DNA of 64,000 nt from Metridium senile (taxonomy: Eukaryota; Cnidaria; Anthozoa; Actiniaria; Metridiidae), in NCBI GenBank assembly GCA_949775045.1, contig OX459104.1, positions 12,075,655-12,139,654 of the forward strand, written 5' to 3'. Below, one piece after another: positions 48,516-60,200 of the stretch; the stretch's first letter is position 1; each line of letters starts with the position of its first letter. A program made the translations under genes and the position numbers. The notes beneath the pieces are model-generated. The model had not been told where the DNA came from. It searched no databases and worked only from the letters and a program-made list of their open reading frames with translations.

Positions 48516-49518
48516 TTGTTATATTATTATGTGATGGCTCAAATGTTAATCTATTTAACTGCAAAATAACAATATAAACTCCTGGGTTTCACAAAGTTCC
48601 TTCATCCCATTATGTGAAAAAATATGAATGCAGTCAAGGTTGTTTGAATTAGCTAGCAGCACTATAAGATATTTAACTCTTTATTACATAATTTGTCAAC
48701 ATTATACATTCAATAATACTTTTGAATAATTTTGTATAATTTACAAGTAAGTTTAAAATATTTACATTATTGCATATTGTTTAAAATGAGAAGTAATTAT
48801 ATCAAATGTAAATTTTAAAAACAAGGGCTATATATTCTTCCTCCTGCTAACTCTTCTTGATGATTCTTTTCTATTTTAATAAAGTAAAAATATTATACTG
48901 AGCAACTGGGATTTCATGCAAATGGAATGGAATGGAATGAATGGATTATCAAACGTAAAAAAAAAAGCAATAAAAATGACAATTAAATTAGCAAAAGCAT
49001 CTCTTCGGCATATCACGAATCGGTATCTGTATGAATAATTACCCAACTTCAAACCAAAATATCTCAAAAACTAAAAGAGGTTCATCCGGGTCCATCATGA
49101 TTTTTAAAAAGAGAATCATTCACTTAACAACATAACGAGACGAAAAGATATGGACCTCTTCGATTTTTCCGGTAAAAGAGATAGTTTTGACAAACAAAAT
49201 ACGGTTAATGAAACAAATCGGTTCGTGACCTCAACAAAAAAAATACAAAAGTATAACATACCTTTACGCTAAACTTGTTACATCGGATTAAGGTACTTCA
49301 ATACCCATTCTCTCCAAGTAAGAAGACAAATAATTGTAAAAAAAATATCATTTTTTTGAGGTTTTCTCTCACATCCGGTCCTCATAGCCTCAATTTGCCG
49401 GCTGCACTTTGATCGGGCTTACGATTGGCCAATTGAGATCACGTGGTCCGTGTCGTACACCACCTGGTACCTTCCTAGGTGATATCGGAATACGGCGCGC
49501 ATTGCATTGTTGTTGAAA
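48516..49518. other. Non-coding AT-rich stretch
   Basis: No gene is supported. It contains a short TGGAA-type pentamer run at about 48924-48944, an A9 run near 48958, and a more GC-rich part (49380-49500) with CGATTGGCCAATTG and GATATCGG. The open frame at 48876-49067 on the minus strand is Phe/Ile-rich and of low complexity. Confidence 0.7.
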
Positions 49519-49520
49519 AT

Positions 49521-49991
49521 CAGGCGGTCCTATGCCCAGTTTCTCGATTTGCCATTTTCGCGCGGTCAATGGCCGCCATCTTGGATTTTTCCGATGGTGA
49601 ATTGTTTTCAGCAAGTAAAAAGGTTTATAAAAGGAAAAAAACACAACTATTACCCATATAAATACAAACATATAATAAAGTACTATTTCATAAGAACCTT
49701 TAAAGTGCAAATTGATATGTACATGATATGTTACAGATAAAACTTGTACTTTAACTCAAGCATCAGCGATAAAACTCGAATTCAGGCCATTTTCCCCTTT
49801 CAAATGCCTATTTACAAGGCACTTTAGCTTAGCTAGCAATTTATGAAAATTGGTACCCAATCAAATTGTGTAGTCCATTTTGCCTTGTTTTGAGAGTTGT
49901 TAAGTCATAATAAAGCACTTTAACTTTTAAAATGTACCAAAATATTAAATCTCACGAATTATGTTGAATGTCAGCCATGTTGGACCGCCTG
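49521..49991. mobile_element. 471-bp MITE with CAGGCGGTCC ends
   Basis: Starts CAGGCGGTCC and ends GGACCGCCTG, a perfect 10-bp terminal inverted repeat, with AT flanking both sides (49519-49520 and 49992-49993). Further in, GCCGCCATCTTGG on the left and CAGCCATGTTGG on the right are loosely related in opposite orientation. The interior is AT-rich without a credible gene; several overlapping short frames here disagree with one another and are not taken as coding. The hAT superfamily often starts CAG, but its 8-bp target duplication is not present (TTGAAAAT against ATCAAATT). Confidence 0.7.
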
Positions 49992-50048
49992 ATCAAATTT
50001 CTTGCCGCGCGCTGATTGGCTAATTTTTTGATCCGAGATCACCTGGTT

Positions 50049-50166
50049 ACATGCGAGGATTCAAATGAACAAACGACAATTTGCGCGCGTGCTAAGAACA
50101 TGTTCATGTATTCGTCTCGCTCTATTCTTAGCACTCGCGCAAATTGTCGTTTGTATCCTCACATGT
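50049..50166. repeat. 118-bp hairpin (inverted repeat), possible miniature foldback element
   Basis: The inner arms, 50069-50098 and 50125-50154, are 30 bp each with one mismatch (TTTGCGCGCGTGC against TTTGCGCGAGTGC). Outer arms ACATGCGAGGAT (50049-50060) and ATCCTCACATGT (50155-50166) pair 11 of 12, with an 8-nt bulge on the left. The 26-nt loop region includes most of the palindrome GAACATGTTC. Confidence 0.9.
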
Positions 50167-51275
50167 AAATAAAGTAGCTAATTTATGCCCTGAAGACGGA
50201 CGCTAAGTCCGAAAGCTTGGTAACAATAAAATAAATTTTATCTTACGTGGTAGTAACATAGACTTTATAATAACAAACGTTTTATTATTATTATTTTTTT
50301 TTTTTAAATAACTATTTGAAACTGAAATGGAATGATTAGAGTTTGTAAACCGAGAGCAATATACCGCTACATAAGTTATCATAGTTCATTGATATTATCA
50401 TTGTTAACTATATGAGCTTATTTGACTGTTTGAAAGAATATCGCCTGCATGTTCCTTACAAATATCACACATTTTCTTTATCTATATAGAGGTATTGTAT
50501 TGCAAAGATATTACTCAGTTTAGATAATTGTCTAACTAAATATTTTGTACATTGTTTTGCAGTTTCTCCAACAGATATATCAACAATACATGTAGGTACC
50601 GATCAGGGATAAATGTTCCAGATAAACATTCGGAAAGAGCTCAAGAAGCTCCTATTAATTAAAATATAAAATGATAAAAAAGTTGTTTGCTACCCTATAA
50701 TGGTATTTGCATGGTCATTATCAACTGAACCAATTAAGTGAGATGTTTAAAAAAGGTATTTTTTGTCTTGTATAATTTGTTGTTTCTGGTTGTGTAATAG
50801 ATTAACAAGTGCCTATAGATATTTATAATATAGCTTAGAGAGTACGGTAGCTCTGATTGGTTGATTCACTCAAAAAAGCTATGCTCAATTTCACCGGTAG
50901 AGACATGGTTTTTGATTGACAGCTCACAATTTTAATAAGAGTCTTTCTGTTATAAGCTACTACATTTACTAAAAACGGCTATTAAAATGTAGAAAGACTT
51001 TCCATCTTGTGAACTTTCTGCTAACCTAAACCCTGAAGCCTACAGTGCAATTCAAAGGCGACAAAAATCAGAGACGTGGTTTTGAAAATACGCCGCCTTT
51101 AGACAAACTGAAAAGTTGGAAGTCAATAGTTGTATTTGATCAAAACAAACAAAAACAAAAGGAAAACAGCGCTTCAAAGTGGCAATATATTTTACTTCAT
51201 TTTTTCCTTGACATATGAAGATAGTTTCATAGTGAATAAGTGAGATGTTTTTGCAATTGAACTAGATTAATCTTG
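50167..51275. other. Non-coding stretch up to the right array
   Basis: No gene is supported. At 50191-50218 there is a short stem, CGGAC-GCTAA-GTCCG, in a CCTGAAGA...AAAGCTTGG context. An (ATT)n/T13 tract is at about 50283-50306. CTGATTGGTTGATTC lies near 50851. A stem AAGAGTCTTTCT / AGAAAGACTTT lies between about 50936 and 51002. The stretch ends at ATTAATCTTG, where satellite resumes. Confidence 0.65.
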
Positions 51276-54200
51276 AATATTCTCAGACATTGCTCACAGG
51301 GTCTAGGCGAAAATTTTGTGCCGAAAACCTCGATCTTTTTAACCCATTTTCAGATCACCCTATAAGGCAAATTGCATTCTGGGTAGGATTTTGTAGTTTT
51401 TTCTGAATAAAATCTTGCGCATTTATCAGAATGCTCTAATATTCTCAGACATTGCTCACAGGGTCTAGGCGAAAATTTTGTGCCGAAAACCCGATCTTTT
51501 TAACCCATTTTCAGATCACCCTATTGGGCAAATTGCATTCTTGGTAGGATTTTGTAGTTTTTTCTAAATAAAATATTGCGCATTTATCAGAATGCTCTAA
51601 TATTCTCAGACATTGCTCACAGGGTCTAGGCGAAAATTTTGTGCCGAAAACCCCGATCTTTTTAACCCATTTTCAGATCACCGTATAGGGCATATTGCAT
51701 TCTGGGTAGAATTTTGTAGTTTTTTCTAAATAAAATCTTGCGCATTTATCAGAATGCTCTAATATTCTCAGACATTGCTCACAGGGTCTAGGCGAAAATT
51801 TTGTGCCGAAAACCCCGATCTTTTTAACCCATTTACAGATCACCCTATAGGGCATATTGCATTCTGGGTAGGATTTTATAGTTTTTTCTAAATAAAATCT
51901 TGCGCATTTATCAGAATGCTCTAATATTCTCAGACATTGCTCACAGGGTCTAGGCGAAAATTTTGTGCCGAAAACCCCGATCTTTTTAACACATTTACAG
52001 ATCACCCTATAGGGCATATTGCATTCTGGGTAGGATTTTGTAGTTTTTTCTAAATAAAATCTTGCGCATTTATCAGAATGCTCTAATATTCTCAGACATT
52101 GCTCACAGGGTCTAGGCGAAAATTTTGTGCCGAAAACCCCGATCTTTTTAACCCATTTTCAGATCACCGTATAGGGCATATTGCATTCTGGGTAGGATTT
52201 TGTAGTTTTTTCTAAATAAAATCTTGCGCATTTATCAGAATGCTCTAATATTCTCAGACATTGCTCACAGGGTCTAGGCGAAAATTTTGTGCCGAAAACC
52301 CCGATCTTTTTAACCCATTTTCAGATCACCCTATAGGGCAAATTGCATTCTTGGTAGGATTTTGTAGTTTTTTCTAAATAAAATATTGCGCATTTATCAG
52401 AATGCTCTAATATTCTCAGACATTGCTCACAGGTTCTAGGCGAAAATTTTGTGCCGAAAACCCCGATCTTTTTAACCCATTTTCAGATCACCGTATAGGG
52501 CATATTGCATTCTGGGTAGGATTTTATAGTTTTTTCTAAATAAAATCTTGCTCATTTATCAGAATGCTCTAATATTCTCAGACATTGCTCACAGGGTCTA
52601 GGCGAAAATTTTGTGCCGAAAACCCCGATCTTTTTAACCCATTTACAGATCACCCTATAGGGCATATTGCATTCTGGGTAGGATTTTATAGTTTTTTCTA
52701 AATAAAATCTTGCGCATTTATCAGAATGCTCTAATATTCTCAGACATTGCTCACAGGGTCTAGGCGAAAATTTTGTGCCGAAAACCCCGATCTTTTTAAC
52801 CCATTTTCAGATCACCCTATAGGGCAAATTGCATTCTGGGTAGGATTTTGTAGTTTTTTCTGAATAAAATCTTGCGCATTTATCAGAATGCTCTAATATT
52901 CTCAGACATTGCTCACAGGGTCTAGGCGAAAATTTTGTGCCGAAAACCCCGATCTTTTTAACCCATTTACAGATCACCCTATAGGGCATATTGCATTCTG
53001 GGTAGGATTTTGTAGTTTTTTCTAAATAAAATCTTGCGCATTTATCAGAATGCTCTAATATTCTCAGACATTGCTCACAGGGTCTAGGCGAAAATTTTGT
53101 GCCGAAAACCCCGATCTTTTTAACCCATTTTCAGATCACCGTATAGGGCATATTGCATTCTGGGTAGAATTTTGTAGTTTTTTCTAAATAAAATCTTGCG
53201 CATTTATCAGAATGCTCTAATATTCTCAGACATTGCTCACAGGGTCTAGGCGAAAATTTTGTGCCGAAAACCCCGATCTTTTTAACCCATTTTCAGATCA
53301 CCCTATAGGGCAAATTGCATTCTGGGTAGGATTTTGTAGTTTTTTCTGAATAAAATCTTGCGCATTTATCAGAATGCTCTAATATTCTCAGACATTGCTC
53401 ACAGGGTCTAGGCGAAAATTTTGTGCCGAAAACCCCGATCTTTTTAACCCATTTACAGATCACCCTATAGGGCATATTGCATTCTGGGTAGGATTTTGTA
53501 GTTTTTTCTAAATAAAATCTTGCGCATTTATCAGAATGCTCTAATATTCTCAGACATTGCTCACAGGGTCTAGGCGAAAATTTTGTGCCGAAAACCCCGA
53601 TCTTTTTAACCCATTTTCAGATCACCGTATAGGGCATATTGCATTCTGGGTAGAATTTTGTAGTTTTTTCTAAATAAAATCTTGCGCATTTATCAGAATG
53701 CTCTAATATTCTCAGACATTGCTCACAGGGTCTAGGCGAAAATTTTGTGCCGAAAACCCCGATCTTTTTAACCCATTTACAGATCACCCTATAGGGCATA
53801 TTGCATTCTGGGTAGGATTTTATAGTTTTTTCTAAATAAAATCTTGCGCATTTATCAGAATGCTCTAATATTCTCAGACATTGCTCACAGGGTCTAGGCG
53901 AAAATTTTGTGCCGAAAACCCCGATCTTTTTAACCCATTTTCAGATCACCCTATAGGGCAAATTGCATTCTGGGTAGGATTTTGTAGTTTTTTCTGAATA
54001 AAATCTTGCGCATTTATCAGAATGCTCTAATATTCTCAGACATTGCTCACAGGGTCTAGGCGAAAATTTTGTGCCGAAAACCCGATCTTTTTAACCCATT
54101 TTCAGATCACCCTATTGGGCAAATTGCATTCTTGGTAGGATTTTGTAGTTTTTTCTAAATAAAATATTGCGCATTTATCAGAATGCTCTAATATTCTCAG

Positions 54201-57200
54201 ACATTGCTCACAGGGTCTAGGCGAAAATTTTGTGCCGAAAACCCCGATCTTTTTAACCCATTTTCAGATCACCCTATAGGGCAAATTGCATTCTGGGTAG
54301 GATTTTGTAGTTTTTTCTAAATAAAATCTTGCGCTTTATCAGAATGCTCTAATATTCTCAGACATTGCTCACAGGGTCTAGGCGAAAATTTTGTGCCGAA
54401 AACCCCGATCTTTTTAACCCATTTACAGATCACCCTATAGGGCATATTGCATTCTGGGTAGGATTTTGTAGTTTTTTCTAAATAAAATCTTGCGCATTTA
54501 TCAGAATTCTCTAATATTCTCAGACATTGCTCACAGGGTCTAGGCGAAAATTTTGTGCCGAAAACCCCGATCTTTTTAACCCATTTACAGATCACCCTAT
54601 AGGGCATATTGCATTCTGGGTAGGATTTTATAGTTTTTTCTAAATAAAATCTTGCGCATTTATCAGAATGCTCTAATATTCTCAGACATTGCTCACAGGG
54701 TCTAGGCGAAAATTTTGTGCCGAAAACCCCGATCTTTTTAACACATTTACAGATCACCCTATAGGGCATATTGCATTCTGGGTAGGATTTTGTAGTTTTT
54801 TCTAAATAAAATCTTGCGCATTTATCAGAATGCTCTAATATTCTCAGACATTGCTCACAGGGTCTAGGCGAAAATTTTGTGCCGAAAACCCCGATCTTTT
54901 TAACCCATTTTCAGATCACCGTATAGGGCATATTGCATTCTGGGTAGGATTTTGTAGTTTTTTCTAAATAAAATCTTGCGCATTTATCAGAATGCTCTAA
55001 TATTCTCAGACATTGCTCACAGGGTCTAGGCGAAAATTTTGTGCCGAAAACCCCGATCTTTTTAACCCATTTTCAGATCACCCTATAGGGCAAATTGCAT
55101 TCTTGGTAGGATTTTGTAGTTTTTTCTAAATAAAATATTGCGCATTTATCAGAATGCTCTAATATTCTCAGACATTGCTCACAGGTTCTAGGCGAAAATT
55201 TTGTGCCGAAAACCCCGATCTTTTTAACCCATTTTCAGATCACCGTATAGGGCATATTGCATTCTGGGTAGGATTTTATAGTTTTTTCTAAATAAAATCT
55301 TGCTCATTTATCAGAATGCTCTAATATTCTCAGACATTGCTCACAGGGTCTAGGCGAAAATTTTGTGCCGAAAACCCCGATCTTTTTAACCCATTTACAG
55401 ATCACCCTATAGGGCATATTGCATTCTGGGTAGGATTTTGTAGTTTTTTCTAAATAAAATCTTGCGCATTTATCAGAATGCTCTAATATTCTCAGACATT
55501 GCTCACAGGGTCTAGGCGAAAATTTTGTGCCGAAAACCCCCATCTTTTTAACCCATTTTCAGATCACCGTATAGGGCATATTGCATTCTGGGTAGAATTT
55601 TGTAGTTTTTTCTAAATAAAATCTTGCGCATTTATCAGAATGCTCTAATATTCTCAGACATTGCTCACAGGGTCTAGGCGAAAATTTTGTGCCGAAAACC
55701 CCGATCTTTTTAACCCATTTACAGATCACCCTATAGGGCATATTGCATTCTGGGTAGGATTTTATAGTTTTTTCTAAATAAAATCTTGCGCATTTATCAG
55801 AATGCTCTAATATTCTCAGACATTGCTCACAGGGTCTAGGCGAAAATTTTGTGCCGAAAACCCCGATCTTTTTAACCCATTTTCAGATCACCCTATAGGG
55901 CAAATTGCATTCTGGGTAGGATTTTGTAGTTTTTTCTGAATAAAATCTTGCGCATTTATCAGAATGCTCTAATATTCTCAGACATTGCTCACAGGGTCTA
56001 GGCGAAAATTTTGTGCCGAAAACCCCGATCTTTTTAACCCATTTACAGATCACCCTATAGGGCATATTGCATTCTGGGTAGGATTTTGTAGTTTTTTCTA
56101 AATAAAATCTTGCGCATTTATCAGAATGCTCTAATATTCTCAGACATTGCTCACAGGGTCTAGGCGAAAATTTTGTGCCGAAAACCCCGATCTTTTTAAC
56201 CCATTTTCAGATCACCGTATAGGGCATATTGCATTCTGGGTAGAATTTTGTAGTTTTTTCTAAATAAAATCTTGCGCATTTATCAGAATGCTCTAATATT
56301 CTCAGACATTGCTCACAGGGTCTAGGCGAAAATTTTGTGCCGAAAACCCCGATCTTTTTAACCCATTTTCAGATCACCCTATAGGGCAAATTGCATTCTG
56401 GGTAGGATTTTGTAGTTTTTTCTGAATAAAATCTTGCGCATTTATCAGAATGCTCTAATATTCTCAGACATTGCTCACAGGGTCTAGGCGAAAATTTTGT
56501 GCCGAAAACCCCGATCTTTTTAACCCATTTACAGATCACCCTATAGGGCATATTGCATTCTGGGTAGGATTTTGTAGTTTTTTCTAAATAAAATCTTGCG
56601 CATTTATCAGAATGCTCTAATATTCTCAGACATTGCTCACAGGGTCTAGGCGAAAATTTTGTGCCGAAAACCCCGATCTTTTTAACCCATTTTCAGATCA
56701 CCGTATAGGGCATATTGCATTCTGGGTAGAATTTTGTAGTTTTTTCTAAATAAAATCTTGCGCATTTATCAGAATGCTCTAATATTCTCAGACATTGCTC
56801 ACAGGGTCTAGGCGAAAATTTTGTGCCGAAAACCCCGATCTTTTTAACCCATTTACAGATCACCCTATAGGGCATATTGCATTCTGGGTAGGATTTTATA
56901 GTTTTTTCTAAATAAAATCTTGCGCATTTATCAGAATGCTCTAATATTCTCAGACATTGCTCACAGGGTCTAGGCGAAAATTTTGTGCCGAAAACCCCGA
57001 TCTTTTTAACCCATTTTCAGATCACCCTATAGGGCAAATTGCATTCTGGGTAGGATTTTGTAGTTTTTTCTGAATAAAATCTTGCGCATTTATCAGAATG
57101 CTCTAATATTCTCAGACATTGCTCACAGGGTCTAGGCGAAAATTTTGTGCCGAAAACCCGATCTTTTTAACCCATTTTCAGATCACCCTATTGGGCAAAT

Positions 57201-60200
57201 TGCATTCTTGGTAGGATTTTGTAGTTTTTTCTAAATAAAATATTGCGCATTTATCAGAATGCTCTAATATTCTCAGACATTGCTCACAGGGTCTAGGCGA
57301 AAATTTTGTGCCGAAAACCCCGATCTTTTTAACCCATTTTCAGATCACCCTATAGGGCAAATTGCATTCTGGGTAGGATTTTGTAGTTTTTTCTAAATAA
57401 AATCTTGCGCTTTATCAGAATGCTCTAATATTCTCAGACATTGCTCACAGGGTCTAGGCGAAAATTTTGTGCCGAAAACCCCGATCTTTTTAACCCATTT
57501 ACAGATCACCCTATAGGGCATATTGCATTCTGGGTAGGATTTTGTAGTTTTTTCTAAATAAAATCTTGCGCATTTATCAGAATTCTCTAATATTCTCAGA
57601 CATTGCTCACAGGGTCTAGGCGAAAATTTTGTGCCGAAAACCCCGATCTTTTTAACCCATTTTCAGATCACCGTATAGGGCATATTGCATTCTGGGTAGA
57701 ATTTTGTAGTTTTTTCTAAATAAAATCTTCCGCATTTATCAGAATGCTCTAATATTCTCAGACATTGCTCACAGGTTCTAGGCGAAAATTTTGTGCCGAA
57801 AACCCCGATCTTTTTAACCCATTTTCAGATCACCCTATAGGGCATATTGCAATCTGGGTAGGATTTTGTAGTTTTTTTCTAAATAAAATCTTGCGCATTT
57901 ATCAGAATGCTCTAATATTCTCAGACATTGCTCACAGGGTCTAGGCGAAAATTTTGTGCCTAAAACTCCGATCTTTTTAACCCATTTTCAGATCACCCTA
58001 TAGGGCATATTGCATTCTGGGTAGGATTTTATAGTTTTTTCTAAATAAAATCTTGCGCATTTATCAGAATGCTCTAATATTCTCAGACATTGCTCACAGG
58101 GTCCAGGCGAAAATTTTGTGCCGAAAACCCCGATCTTTTTAACCCATTTTCAGATCACCGTATAGGGCATATTGCATTCTTGGTAGGATTTTGTAGTTTT
58201 TTCTAAATAAAATATTGCGCATTTATCAGAATGCTCTAATATTCTCAGACATTGCTCACAGGGTCTAGGCGAAAATTTTGTGACGAAAACCCCGATCTTT
58301 TTAACCCATTTTCAGATCACCGTATAGGGCATATTGCATTCTGGGTAGAATTTTGTAGTTTTTTCTAAATAAAATCTTGCGCATTTATCAGAATGCTCTA
58401 ATATTCTCAGACATTGCTCACAGGTTCTAGGCGAAAATTTTGTGCCGAAAACCCCGATCTTTTTAACCCATTTACAGATCACCCTATAGGGCATATTGCA
58501 TTCTGGGTAGGATTTTATAGTTTTTTCTAAATAAAATCTTGCGCATTTATCAGAATGCTCTAATATTCTCAGAAATTGCTCACAGGGTCTAGGCGAAAAT
58601 TTTGTGCCGAAAACCCCGATCTTTTTTACCCATTTTCAGATCACCCTATAGGGCAAATTGCATTCTGGGTAGGATTTTGTAGTTTTTTCTGAATAAAATC
58701 TTGCGCATTTATCAGAATGCTCTAATATTCTCAGACATTGCTCACAGGGTCTAGGCGAAAATTTTGTGCCGAAAACCCGATCTTTTTAACCCATTTTCAG
58801 ATCACCCTATTGGGCAAATTGCATTCTTGGTAGGATTTTGTAGTTTTTTCTAAATAAAATATTGCGCATTTATCAGAATGCTCTAATATTCTCAGACATT
58901 GCTCACAGGGTCTAGGCGAAAATTTTGTGCCGAAAACCCCGATCTTTTTAACCCATTTTCAGATCACCGTATAGGGCATATTGCATTCTGGGTAGAATTT
59001 TGTAGTTTTTTCTAAATAAAATCTTGCGCATTTATCAGAATGCTCTAATATTCTCAGACATTGCTCACAGGTTCTAGGCGAAAATTTTGTGCCGAAAACC
59101 CCGATCTTTTTAACCCATTTTCAGATCACCCTATAGGGCATATTGCAATCTGGGTAGGATTTTGTAGTTTTTTTCTAAATAAAATCTTGCGCATTTATCA
59201 GAATGCTCTAATATTCTCAGACATTGCTCACAGGGTCTAGGCGAAAATTTTGTGCCGAAAACTCCGATCTTTTTAACCCATTTTCAGATCACCCTATAGG
59301 GCATATTGCATTCTGGGTAGGATTTTATAGTTTTTTCTAAAAAAAATCTTGCGCATTTATCAGAATGCTCTAATATTCTCAGACATTGCTCACAGGGTCT
59401 AGGCGAAAATTTTGTGCCGAAAACCCCGATCTTTTTAACCCATTTTCAGATCACCCTATAGGGCATATTGCATTCTGGGTAGGATTTTATAGTTTTTTCT
59501 AAATAAAATCTTGGGCATTTATCAGAATGCTCTAATATTCTCAGACATTGCTCACAGGTTCTAGCGAAAATTTTCTGCCGAAAACTCCGATCTTTTTAAC
59601 CCATTTTCAGATCACCCTATAGGGCATATTGCATTCTGGGTAGGATTTTATAGTTTTTTCTAAATAAAATCTTGCGCATTTATCAGAATGCTCTAATATT
59701 CTCAGACATTGCTCACAGGGTCTAGGCGAAAATTTTGTGCCGAAAACTCCGATCTTTTTAACCCATTTTCAGATCACCCTATAGGGCATATTGCATTCTG
59801 GGTAGGATTTTGTAGTTTTTTCTAAATAAAATCTTGCGCATTTATCAGAATGCTCTAATATTCTCAGACATTGCTCACAGAGTCTAGGTGAAAATTTTGT
59901 GCCGAAAACCCCGATCTTTTTAACCCATTTTCAGATCACCGTATAGGGCATATTGCATTCTGGGTAGGATTTTGTAGTTTTTTCTAAATAAAATCTTGCG
60001 CATTTATCAGAATGCTCTAATATTCTCAGACATTGCTCACAGGGTCTAGGCGAAAATTTTGTGCCGAAAACCCCGATCTTTTTAACCCATTTTCAGATCA
60101 CCCTATAGGGCAAATTGCATTCTGGGTAGGATTTTGTAGTTTTTTCTAAATAAAATCTTGCGCATTTATCAGAATGCTCTAATATTCTCAGACATTGCTC

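Noticed and set aside
49390..49740. Three overlapping frames of 60-106 codons on both strands
   Set aside because: They overlap in conflicting frames across the left end of a MITE, show low-complexity Phe/Ile/Lys composition and no recognisable domain.
50185..50225. Hammerhead-ribozyme-like CTGAAGA ... GTCCGAAAGC with a short stem
   Set aside because: CTGANGA is present, but the obvious stem CGGAC/GTCCG uses up the G needed before AAA. No convincing stems I and III flank it, so it is not supported.
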